This document shows positions 4,556 to 11,914 of a stretch of 23,543 nucleotides of DNA, in pieces; the stretch's first letter is position 1; the number at the start of each line of letters is the position of its first letter. The stretch is from an uncultured Collinsella sp. (GTDB lineage: Bacteria > Actinomycetota > Coriobacteriia > Coriobacteriales > Coriobacteriaceae): contig CABUUB010000026.1 in assembly GCA_902494625.1 (NCBI GenBank), positions 1 to 23,543 on the forward strand. Direction: 5' to 3'. The notes beneath the pieces are model-generated. The model worked only from the letters and a program-made list of their open reading frames with translations. It did not search any database and was not told where the DNA came from. The translations under genes were made by a program, and so were the position numbers.

Positions 4556-6730
4556 TTAGGGGAGGAGCTTCATCGCGGCGTCGTGGGCGGCGTGCTCGTA
4601 GGTGTCGTCGAGGGGTTTGAGCGGCAGCAGGGCTGTGGCCTGCGCATCGCCGCGGCGCTCGAGGGCATGCGCGATCAGCCAGTCGGCGAGTTCGGGGTTT
4701 TTGGGCAGTGCCGGTCCGTGTAGGTACGTGCCGATGACGCCCTTGTAGATCAGACCCTCAAAGCCGTCGTCGCCGTTGTTGCCGGTACCCGTGACGACGG
4801 ACGTTCCGAGTGGCGTGGCGTCTGCGTCGAGCAGGGTGCGGCCACCGTGATTCTCGAATCCCACAAAGGGCTCGGGAGCCAGATCGGTTTTGACGGCTAC
4901 GTTGCCGATCAGGCGGTCGGAGCCGCGTACGGTTTCGGCGGCAATGACCCCCAGACCCTCGATGCGATCCTCGCCCATGTAGTACGAACGGCCGAGCAGC
5001 TGATAGCTGCCACAGATGGCGAGCAGCGAGCCGCTGTCCTCAACATAGGCCGCAACCTTGTCTTTTTGAGCGAGCAACTCGTGTGCCACGGCCAGTTGGT
5101 CGCGGTCGGAGCCGCCGCCCATCATGACGATATCGGCATCGGTGAGATCGAGCGCCTCGCCCATGCGGACCTCGTCCACGCGCACGGGAATGCCGCGCCA
5201 GGCGCAGCGGCGCTCGAGGGCGATGACATTGCCGCCGTCGCCGTAGAGGTTAAGGGCATCGGGATACAGGTAGACGATGCGCAGCGGGCGCGAAAGCTCG
5301 ACTGGCGCGATGCCGACAGGAAGAGCGCTGCCGTCGGCACGGGCTACGGCGCGCCCGGCAACAGCGTCGGCGGTGGAACCTTTCAGCCCGTCGAGCTCCT
5401 TGACCAGCGGCGGGAAGGCCGTGTAGTTGGCGACGGCGTAGAAGGTGTCATCGGCGGCCTCGTCTGCCACGGCGCCAATTGCCTGCGCGACGTCCGAGAT
5501 AATCGCGGCATCGATGCCGGCGTACTTGAGGCGTACCTGCATGTCGTGCGCACGCGTGCCTCCGGCAAAGGCGACAAGACCCGGTGTGTCGGCGATGCGC
5601 TCGAAGTCGACGTCGTAGATCCACGAGACATCGTGGCCGTCGGCGTCGTTGTCGTTGAGGAAGAAGGCGCAGAGCCTGCCGCCTGCCGTTTTAATGGACT
5701 GGATCTGGCGATCGAAGCCCACGGGATTTTTGGCCAGGTTTGCCTCGACGGTACGGCCGGCGATCTCCCAGCGGCCCATACGTCCGCCGGCGGGGACGTA
5801 GGCATCGAGCGTAGGCTGTAGAAACGCCGTGTCCACGCCCAACTCGCGTGCGGCAAAGAAGGCGGCGGCAACGTTATAGACCATGTACAGACCGTTGTAG
5901 CGTGTGGCGATGTGTACGGCAGCCGCGTCGGGCGCAGATCCAAAGACCAGGTCGAAGCCGTAGCCGTCGCAGCCGAGCTTCACGCCCGTCACACGGCGGA
6001 CCAGTGCGGGGCGTGCCCAACCGCACGAGGGGCAATGGTATGCGCCAAGCTGGCCGTATTGCACGTAGTCATACTCCAGCGGCGCGTTGCACTGTGAGCA
6101 AAAGCGCGAGTCGCTAATACGGTCGGACTCGGTGTTGGTGGCGCCGTCGATGCCAAAGGCGATGCTTGCATTGGGAACGCGTGCGGCGATCGCGGCACAC
6201 AGCGGGTCGTCTGCGTTGTAGATGAGCGTTGTTGCCGGCGAAAGCTCCAACGCATGGGCGATGACCTCCTGGGTGTGATCGATCTCGCCATAGCGATCTA
6301 GCTGGTCGCGGAACAGGTTGAGCAGCACGAAGTACGTCGGCTTGAGCTTGGGCAGAACGCGTACGGTGTAAAGCTCATCGCACTCAAAAACGCCCACGCG
6401 CTTGCCACCGGCTCGCTTGAGGCCGCTGCGCGCCTCGAGCAGTGCGCCCACCACGCCCGGCTCCATGTTGTTGCCGGCGCGGTTGCATACCACGGTGGCG
6501 CCGCTGGCGGCAACGGCGTCGGCGATGAGGTTGGAGGTGGTGGTCTTGCCGTTGGTGCCGGTGATCACCACGCTGCGGTCGACAAGGGCAGCGAGGTCGC
6601 TCAGCAACTCGGGGTCGATCTTCATGGCGATGCGGCCGGGAAGCACGCCACCCTGGCGCTTAAGGACGGAGCGCAGCCCCCAGCGAGCGATATCGCTCGA
6701 GGTGCAGGCAAGAGATGAGCGGAGGTTCAT
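4556..6730 (-). CDS. MurT-GatD fusion: lipid II isoglutaminyl synthase, 724 aa
   Basis: MurT and GatD normally form a two-protein complex that turns D-glutamate of the lipid II stem peptide into D-isoglutamine at the inner face of the membrane. Here both are in one chain. Residues 1 to about 450 are MurT: ATP loop TGTNGKTTT (58-66), a Mur-ligase core and the MurT zinc ribbon with CSQC (211/214) and CPSC (233/236). A variable linker of about 35 residues follows. Residues about 483-724 are the GatD glutaminase of the CobB/CobQ type, with catalytic C573 in AICGSYQ and H671 in GTYLHGP. Both enzymes look intact. The start at 6730 matches the usual MurT N-terminus (NLRSSLA...LPGRIAMKIDP). It follows two TPR-like genes by 45 bp. 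Confidence 0.93.
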   Translation of the reverse strand: MNLRSSLACTSSDIARWGLRSVLKRQGGVLPGRIAMKIDPELLSDLAALVDRSVVITGTNGKTTTSNLIADAVAASGATVVCNRAGNNMEPGVVGALLEARSGLKRAGGKRVGVFECDELYTVRVLPKLKPTYFVLLNLFRDQLDRYGEIDHTQEVIAHALELSPATTLIYNADDPLCAAIAARVPNASIAFGIDGATNTESDRISDSRFCSQCNAPLEYDYVQYGQLGAYHCPSCGWARPALVRRVTGVKLGCDGYGFDLVFGSAPDAAAVHIATRYNGLYMVYNVAAAFFAARELGVDTAFLQPTLDAYVPAGGRMGRWEIAGRTVEANLAKNPVGFDRQIQSIKTAGGRLCAFFLNDNDADGHDVSWIYDVDFERIADTPGLVAFAGGTRAHDMQVRLKYAGIDAAIISDVAQAIGAVADEAADDTFYAVANYTAFPPLVKELDGLKGSTADAVAGRAVARADGSALPVGIAPVELSRPLRIVYLYPDALNLYGDGGNVIALERRCAWRGIPVRVDEVRMGEALDLTDADIVMMGGGSDRDQLAVAHELLAQKDKVAAYVEDSGSLLAICGSYQLLGRSYYMGEDRIEGLGVIAAETVRGSDRLIGNVAVKTDLAPEPFVGFENHGGRTLLDADATPLGTSVVTGTGNNGDDGFEGLIYKGVIGTYLHGPALPKNPELADWLIAHALERRGDAQATALLPLKPLDDTYEHAAHDAAMKLLP

Positions 6731-6775
6731 GAAGCCGTTCCTAACATAGACGACATGGTCGGGGCGATTGCGTCG

Positions 6776-7819
6776 CTAAAAGCCGTAGCGGCGCGCAAAT
6801 TCCTGGGCAAGCTGCGATACGTCTTCGCAGGCGTTGGCCCAGGGGGCAAAGTCGGGGGTGTCCGAGATAATGCCGTCGGCTTCCCAAACCGCCTGGTGCG
6901 AGAGGTCCCAGGGGTCGCGCGGCTCGGGTCGGCAGGGAAGATACGGCGTCTGGTACATGGGGTTCAGCAAGAAGAACGCGCCGCCCTCGCAACGGTTGGC
7001 GAACTCACGCAGCGCGCGCGTCGCCGGACGCATCTTGTTTGTTTTGAACAACAGAATCGTGCGGGCGAGCAAGTACCAGGGGGAGTTTTCGAGTGCGTCT
7101 GCCCCCATCTGTTCCTCGAGCTGATGTGCCAGGGCAAAAAAGCCGTCCTGGTCTTCCAAGCGGGCGAGGGCAAGCAGCACGGTGCCGGCGGCACGGGTGG
7201 GGTAACCGGCTGCCTTAAGGACACGGTGGGCGTAGTTGGCGGCGGCGCGGTAACGAGCGCTCGCCATGCACAGCTGCGAGATGGCCTCGAGCGTGTGAAG
7301 CCAGCCGATAAGCGCCGGCTCGCTCACGGTAAGTTCTGCTGCGGTGACACCGTCGGCCAAAACATTATTGGCCCAGTAGTGCGGGGCCTCCATATCAAAC
7401 CCGGGCACGCTCTGTTGCAGGTAGTCGGCCGTACTCGTCTCGAGCTTCATCAAGTCGCCCAGGCAGGCATCGACGGGCGTGTCCGCCAGGATGATGGCGA
7501 GCAGCTGGGCATCGAGGACATGCGCATCGACGCGAACAATCTTGAGCAGCTCATCGCGCATATCGTCGAACAGGCGGTTGCGCGTCTGCTCAAACTCCTC
7601 GTCGCTGCCCATGTCCTCGATGCGGCGAAGCTCGTCAAGCAAATGGCGATGAACGCCGGCATAGGACAGCAGCGCTTGGGCATGCTCGGTCTGCGCATAC
7701 TTTTGAGGGTTTGCGCTGATGTCGTTATGGACAAGCTCGCGTGCTGCATCGGTGAGTTCGGGGTGCGATGCCAGATAGGTGCGCTCCAAGTAGGCGGGGA
7801 TGTAGACGCTTGGATCCAT
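6776..7819 (-). CDS. TPR-like helical protein B, 347 aa
   Basis: The protein is soluble and almost wholly helical, with repeat segments that look like degenerate TPR units (for example ARYRAAANYAHRVLKAAGYP and GTVLLALARLEDQDGFFAL, residues about 205-245). No enzyme motif is seen. Its C-terminal half follows the same order of segments as the gene upstream, which suggests they are distant paralogues. The start ATG (7819-7817) overlaps the upstream stop as TAATG, with GGGAGGAG just before, so the two are translationally coupled. It likely acts as a scaffold or adaptor. The link to the MurT-GatD gene downstream is by operon position only. Confidence 0.8.
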   Translation of the reverse strand: MDPSVYIPAYLERTYLASHPELTDAARELVHNDISANPQKYAQTEHAQALLSYAGVHRHLLDELRRIEDMGSDEEFEQTRNRLFDDMRDELLKIVRVDAHVLDAQLLAIILADTPVDACLGDLMKLETSTADYLQQSVPGFDMEAPHYWANNVLADGVTAAELTVSEPALIGWLHTLEAISQLCMASARYRAAANYAHRVLKAAGYPTRAAGTVLLALARLEDQDGFFALAHQLEEQMGADALENSPWYLLARTILLFKTNKMRPATRALREFANRCEGGAFFLLNPMYQTPYLPCRPEPRDPWDLSHQAVWEADGIISDTPDFAPWANACEDVSQLAQEFARRYGF

Positions 7820-8895
7820 TAGAGGTCTCCTCCCTTAAATGGAAGCCCCTGCTCGGCTGCGCGTAGGATGCGCTCGTCGATCTGGGAGCGCACGATGTCG
7901 TTGGTGGCGACCCAGGCGGCAAAGCTGGCGTTGTCGGGCGCGCCTAGGCCCTCCTGCAGTACCGGCGTCGCCTCGGACAAGGCAAGGACGAGCTCATCGG
8001 TGGAGCCCGGACCTACGTTGACGCGGGCATAGACGCCATCGGGAAACTCGGTTTGGAAGTAGAGCGCCTCGGCTGCGTGCGGGCACGAGCGTGCGAGGAT
8101 GCGCAAGTAGTGCTCGGCGCCTTCGTAGTCCAGCTCGCGCCAGGCGGCGCTCATCAGTGCGATGAGCGTCCACGGGTCCAAGTCGCGCTCTGCGTCCTTG
8201 GGACGGCGGCGCAGCGGCGTGTTGGCAAGATAGGGCACGGAGTGGGCGGAGCGAAAACGCTTGAGCTCCTCGGCAGGGTATTCGAGCTTTGCCATGGCAA
8301 GCATCGCAGTATGGCGGACGCCGGCGGGGTCGTTGGGCGCAAAGTCCAGGCTGCGATTCGCGGCATCCAGCGACATGCGGTAGCGGCCGCTAATGAGCGC
8401 GCGCGATGCCAAGGCGGCAAGCCAGCGCAGGTAGGGACGGCGGGTCAGGTCGCCTGCGGCCTCACGCTCGTAGGGGTCCTGCGCCGAGGCAATCTTGAGC
8501 GCCAGATCGTGCTCCACCTCGTTGCACTTGGACACCAGATACTGTACGTATTCCTCGTTGGATTCGGCGGTGAGCGCCGTCAGCATGCGCTGGGCATCCC
8601 AGTTGGCCGGATCGAGCGCGGCTGCCTCGCGGAGCATGTTCTCGGCTGCGGCCTCTTCTTGCTCTGCCTGGGCGTCGTCGGGGATAAAGGGGATGCGGTA
8701 GTCGACAGCCTCGACCACCTTGGCAATGAGATGCCCGGCGCGGTCGCGGTCGTGCACGATGAGCAGCGCGGGGTTACGGGTGAATTGTTCCATCAGACGC
8801 TCTACGGCGGCACCGTCGGTGAGCGGGATATTGTCGCGGCGCAGGGCCTCAAGAACGAGGCGATGGCAATCCTCTTGAATGGGATCGAATGCCAT
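7819..8895 (-). CDS. TPR-like helical protein A, 358 aa
   Basis: A helical, soluble protein with TPR-like units in the middle (ALISGRYRMSLDAANRSLDF, then LAMAKLEYPAEELKRFRSAH) and a further unit near DLDPWTLIALMSAAWRELDY. The N-terminal 100 residues are acidic (AEQEEAAAENMLREAAALDP). The start at 8895 was preferred to the in-frame ATG at 8925 because AAAGGAGG lies at the right distance before 8895. It begins a leftward unit with protein B and MurT-GatD. A TATATA box at 8938-8933 may be its -10. I do not recognise a named family with known function. Confidence 0.8.
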   Translation of the reverse strand: MAFDPIQEDCHRLVLEALRRDNIPLTDGAAVERLMEQFTRNPALLIVHDRDRAGHLIAKVVEAVDYRIPFIPDDAQAEQEEAAAENMLREAAALDPANWDAQRMLTALTAESNEEYVQYLVSKCNEVEHDLALKIASAQDPYEREAAGDLTRRPYLRWLAALASRALISGRYRMSLDAANRSLDFAPNDPAGVRHTAMLAMAKLEYPAEELKRFRSAHSVPYLANTPLRRRPKDAERDLDPWTLIALMSAAWRELDYEGAEHYLRILARSCPHAAEALYFQTEFPDGVYARVNVGPGSTDELVLALSEATPVLQEGLGAPDNASFAAWVATNDIVRSQIDERILRAAEQGLPFKGGDL

Positions 8896-9144
8896 GGGGC
8901 CTCCTTTGCTGCGGTTAGGGTTCAAATGTCTCTATATAAGGTTCTAGTTTACCCGCATGTGGCACACCGGGGGTGCCGCACTTGGACATGCACCTTTGCA
9001 CCACGAAGACGGATGTCGCACAAATGTCGGCACCTTGGACGACCGAGTGGTATCACGGTGCCGCAAACGGTCGATTTTTGGCGGCGAACGGGGCGCATTT
9101 TGGAGGGGTACCGTCCTGCCCGGGATATGTAGTCAACCTTGATA

Positions 9145-9209
9145 AAACGTTTGCCCAGCTTGGGAGTATGAATGCCCCACAAGGGTCTTCAGGGATAGAA
9201 AAAACGTTT
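9145..9209. promoter_or_regulatory. Two AAACGTTT operator-like palindromes
   Basis: AAACGTTT occurs at 9145-9152 and 9202-9209, with centres 57 bp apart, upstream of the proposed -10 of the alcohol dehydrogenase. A central CG in an A/T palindrome is typical of LacI/CcpA-family operators, but the flanks do not fit the CcpA consensus well. A looser copy (GAGACGTTTAGAC) is at 9276-9288. Confidence 0.35.
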
Positions 9210-9291
9210 CATCATTGTTGGCTTTAGGTGAATAACTGACCAACCAGCACGGTAAAATAGTGTTTGTCTGAGCGTTGAGACGTTTAGACAT

Positions 9292-9353
9292 TGCGTCGCT
9301 ATCGCCGGCGACGCACAAAATGGTCCTAACGGAGCCAATCGGGTGCTCCGTTA
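9292..9353 (+). promoter_or_regulatory. Two-hairpin leader of the alcohol dehydrogenase gene
   Basis: The first hairpin pairs TGCGTCGC (9292-9299) with GCGACGCA (9308-9315). The second pairs TAACGGAGC (9327-9335) with GCTCCGTTA (9345-9353). Both stems are perfect. The second ends 40 bp before the ATG, with no T run, so it is not a plain terminator. It could stabilise the message or take part in regulation. Confidence 0.45.
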
Positions 9354-9393
9354 TATACGCAAGTCTAAGAGGGGCTTGTTTAGGAGGCACAGT

Positions 9394-10617
9394 ATGGGAC
9401 GTTTTACCAATCCTCGCGATCTGTACTTTGGTGAGGGCGCTCGCCACGAGGTGAAGAACCTCAAGGGTAAGAAGGCCATCATCGTTTCTGGCGGCAGCTC
9501 TATGCGCCGCGGCGGGTTCCTGCAGGACGTTGAGGCCGACCTCAAAGAGGGCGGCTTCGAGGTCAAGCTGTTCGAGGGCGTCGAGTCCGATCCGTCCATC
9601 GAGACGGTCATGAAGGGCGCCGAGGCCATGCGCGAGTTCGAGCCCGACTGGATTATCGCCATCGGCGGCGGCTCGCCCATCGATGCCGCTAAGGCCATGT
9701 GGGTCTTCTACGAGTATCCCGAGGAGTCCTTCGATAACATCATCCAGCCGTTCAGCTTCCCCGAGCTGCGTCAGAAGGCTCACTTCTGCGCCATTTCCTC
9801 CACCTCCGGTACCGCTACCGAGGTTACTGCCTTCTCCGTCATTACCGACTACGCCAAGGGCATCAAGTACCCGCTGGCCGACTTCAACATCACCCCTGAT
9901 GTCGCCATCGTCGACCCCGAGCTCACCTACACCATGCCCGCCAAGCTGTGCGCTCATACCGGCATGGACGCTCTGACCCACTGCATGGAGGCCTACGTTT
10001 CCACCTGCGCCTCTATGTTCACCGACGCCAACGCTCTGCACGGCATCCGCGAGATCGTCGAGTGGCTGCCCAAGTCCTATGCTGGCGACCATGAGGCCCG
10101 TCAGCACATGCACGAGGCTCAGTGCATCGCCGGTATCGCCTTCTCCTCGGGCCTGCTGGGCATCGTTCACTCCATGGCTCACAAGACCGGTGCTGCCTTT
10201 GAGAACGGTCACATCATCCACGGTGCTGCTAACGCCATGTACCTGGGCAAGGTCATCCAGTGGAACTCCAAGGACCCGCGTGCTGCCGAGCGTTATGCTT
10301 ACGTGGCCAAGGAGATCCTGCACCTTCCCGGCGAGACCAACGAGGAGCTCATCGCTGCGCTCGTCCAGAAGATTCGCGACCTCAACGACCAGCTCAACAT
10401 TCCGCAGTCCATCAAGGATTACGCGAATGGTGGCGTGAAGGTCGACGCCGAGAACCCGCAGATGGTTTCCGAGGAGGAGTTCCTCGCCAAGCTGCCCGAG
10501 ATCGCCGCGAACGCCGAGCAGGACGCCTGCACGCCCGAGAACCCGCGTGAGACCAAGGCTGCCGACTTCGAGAAGATTCTCAAGGCCTGCTACTACGACA
10601 CCGACATCGATTTCTAA
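9394..10617 (+). CDS. Iron-containing alcohol dehydrogenase, 407 aa
   Basis: This is a type III NAD(P)-dependent alcohol dehydrogenase, close to clostridial butanol dehydrogenases and the C-terminal half of AdhE. It should reduce aldehydes to alcohols in the cytoplasm and re-oxidise NADH in fermentation. The nucleotide-binding motif GGGSPIDAAKAM is at 91-102. Metal ligands expected from the family are D192 and H196 (GMDALTHCMEA), H259 (IVHSMAH) and a histidine in GHIIHG (273 or 276). The length is normal. AGGAGG lies 7 bases before the ATG. Strongly biased codons (GCC, GAG, CTG, GGC) suggest high expression. The long structured leader and strong terminator fit a regulated, highly expressed single gene. 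Confidence 0.93.
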   Translation: MGRFTNPRDLYFGEGARHEVKNLKGKKAIIVSGGSSMRRGGFLQDVEADLKEGGFEVKLFEGVESDPSIETVMKGAEAMREFEPDWIIAIGGGSPIDAAKAMWVFYEYPEESFDNIIQPFSFPELRQKAHFCAISSTSGTATEVTAFSVITDYAKGIKYPLADFNITPDVAIVDPELTYTMPAKLCAHTGMDALTHCMEAYVSTCASMFTDANALHGIREIVEWLPKSYAGDHEARQHMHEAQCIAGIAFSSGLLGIVHSMAHKTGAAFENGHIIHGAANAMYLGKVIQWNSKDPRAAERYAYVAKEILHLPGETNEELIAALVQKIRDLNDQLNIPQSIKDYANGGVKVDAENPQMVSEEEFLAKLPEIAANAEQDACTPENPRETKAADFEKILKACYYDTDIDF

Positions 10618-10639
10618 TCGACTCTTGTTATCGTAACGA

Positions 10640-10679
10640 GGGGCTCCGCACGTATCTGTACGGAGCCCCTTTCTTTTTT
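10640..10679 (+). terminator. Terminator after the alcohol dehydrogenase
   Basis: GGGGCTCCG (10640-10648) pairs with CGGAGCCCC (10661-10669), followed by a T-rich run interrupted by single C residues. This is a strong intrinsic terminator, so the next gene needs readthrough or its own promoter. Confidence 0.9.
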
Positions 10680-10700
10680 CTTTTAGAGAATGGGATAGTT

Positions 10701-11801
10701 ATGGCTGCAATTTTCAATAGCCCTAGCAAATACATCCAGGGTCCGGACGAGCTCGCCAAGCTCGGCTCCTATGTCGAGCCGCTCGGCGCTAAGGCCCTCG
10801 TCATCGTGACGCCTTCGGGCAAGAAGCGCGTCGGTGCCAAGATCGAGGGCGGCTTTGCCGAGGCTAAGGCCGAGCTGCTGTTTGAGGACTTTAACGGCGA
10901 GTGCTCCAAGGGCGAGGTCGATCGCCTGGTTGCGCTCGCTCGCGACAACGGTTGCGACATCATCGTCGGCGTCGGTGGCGGCAAGATCCTCGACACCGCG
11001 AAGGCCGTTGCCTATTACCTGGAATCCCCGGTTATCATTTGCCCCACCATTGCTTCGACCGATGCCCCGTGCTCGGCACTTTCGGTGCTCTACACCGATG
11101 ACGGCCAGTTCGATAAGTACCTGTTCCTTAAGGCAAACCCCAACATTGTCCTGATGGATACGACGGTTATCGCGGCGAGCCCGGTGCGCCTGACGGTTTC
11201 CGGTATGGGCGATGCGCTCGCAACCTACTTTGAGGCACAGGCGACGCATGATGCCGACGGTGGCACTTGCGCCGGCGGCAAGGGCGGCATGGCTGGCTTG
11301 GCGCTCGCCAAGCTCTGCTACGAGACGCTTATGGCCGATGGCGTGAAGGCCAAGGTCGCGCTGGAGAAGGGTGCGCTCACGCCTGCCGTCGAGCATATCA
11401 TCGAGGCCAATACGCTGCTTTCGGGCATTGGCTTTGAGAGCTCGGGCCTTGCTGCTGCTCATGCCATCCACAATGGCCTGACGATGCTGCCCGAGTGCCA
11501 CGGCATGTATCACGGCGAGAAGGTCGCCTTTGGCACCATCGTCCAGCTGGTACTCGAGGATGCCCCGACCGAGAAGCTCGAGGAAGTCTTGGGCTTCTGC
11601 ATTGAGCTGGGCCTGCCGGTTACGATGAAGGAACTTGGCGTTGCCGAGCTTACGCGCGAGCAGGCCATGATTGTTGCCGAGGCCGCCTGCGCGCCCGATG
11701 ACACCATGTGCAACATGCCGTTTGAGGTGACGCCCGAGATGGTCGCAAACGCCATCCTGGGTGCCGACGCGCTGGGCCACTACTATCTCATGGATGAGTA
11801 A
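10701..11801 (+). CDS. gldA: Glycerol dehydrogenase, 366 aa
   Basis: GldA oxidises glycerol to dihydroxyacetone with NAD+, or runs in reverse, and is a zinc enzyme of the iron-ADH superfamily. The sequence aligns over the whole family length. The dinucleotide motif VGGGKILDTAKAVA is at 91-104. The zinc ligands are D171 (SGMGDALATYFEA), H254 (AAAHAIHNGLT) and H271 (YHGEKVAFG). The substrate loop STDAPCS has D121. All match the known zinc ligands of bacterial GldA. The ribosome-binding site is weak (GGGATAG). The upstream terminator separates it from the alcohol dehydrogenase. A downstream paralogue suggests two glycerol- or diol-type activities. Confidence 0.92.
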   Translation: MAAIFNSPSKYIQGPDELAKLGSYVEPLGAKALVIVTPSGKKRVGAKIEGGFAEAKAELLFEDFNGECSKGEVDRLVALARDNGCDIIVGVGGGKILDTAKAVAYYLESPVIICPTIASTDAPCSALSVLYTDDGQFDKYLFLKANPNIVLMDTTVIAASPVRLTVSGMGDALATYFEAQATHDADGGTCAGGKGGMAGLALAKLCYETLMADGVKAKVALEKGALTPAVEHIIEANTLLSGIGFESSGLAAAHAIHNGLTMLPECHGMYHGEKVAFGTIVQLVLEDAPTEKLEEVLGFCIELGLPVTMKELGVAELTREQAMIVAEAACAPDDTMCNMPFEVTPEMVANAILGADALGHYYLMDE

Positions 11802-11815
11802 ATCAAGCTAAGGAA

Positions 11816-11849
11816 GGGGCAAAGCCGGCAGACGGCTTTGCCCCTTTTT
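11816..11849 (+). terminator. Terminator after gldA
   Basis: GGGGCAAAGCCG (11816-11827) and CGGCTTTGCCCC (11833-11844) form a perfect 12-bp stem with a 5-nt loop followed by five T residues. Confidence 0.93.
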
Positions 11850-11854
11850 GCTAT

Positions 11855-11883
11855 GGTGCAAAGGGGTCAGGTTGCTTTGCACC
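11855..11883. repeat. REP-like hairpin 2
   Basis: GGTGCAAAG (11855-11863) pairs perfectly with CTTTGCACC (11875-11883) around the 11-nt loop GGGTCAGGTTG. Six bases separate it from the T run of the preceding terminator. The loop size, AG/CT closing pairs and GGG(A/T)C loop start match the hairpins at 4516-4548 and 19663-19691. Confidence 0.7.
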
Positions 11884-11914
11884 AATTATTGTTGATGAAA
11901 GGGCGGATTCTCGT

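Larger units (their letters stand above)
8896..9393. other. Divergent intergenic region of 498 bp
   Basis: No gene is supported here. The left part should carry the promoter of the leftward TPR/MurT-GatD unit (TATATA at 8933-8938). The right part carries the control region and leader of the alcohol dehydrogenase gene: two AAACGTTT palindromes, a TAAAAT -10 candidate at 9253-9258 and two hairpins. About 150 bp in the middle (near 8960-9120) is unexplained and contains repeated GCACC and GCCGC words but no clear structure. Confidence 0.6.

Noticed and set aside
4847..5821. A 324-codon plus-strand frame opposite MurT-GatD
   Set aside because: It is a mirror frame of the conserved MurT-GatD codons, without a ribosome-binding site or recognisable domain.
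8980..9000. A fourth REP-like hairpin around GCACCTTTGCACC
   Set aside because: The words resemble one arm of hairpin 2 but no complementary arm or 11-nt GGG(A/T)C loop is present; at most it is a decayed copy.
9202..9216. A CcpA cre site upstream of the alcohol dehydrogenase
   Set aside because: The AAACGTTT core is off by one position from the cre consensus, so only a generic LacI-like operator is suggested.
9133..10323. A 396-codon open frame on the minus strand opposite the alcohol dehydrogenase
   Set aside because: It is antisense to a complete, conserved gene. Frames of this kind arise from strong GC3 bias, and its composition (Val/Gly/Leu/His-rich) matches no protein family.
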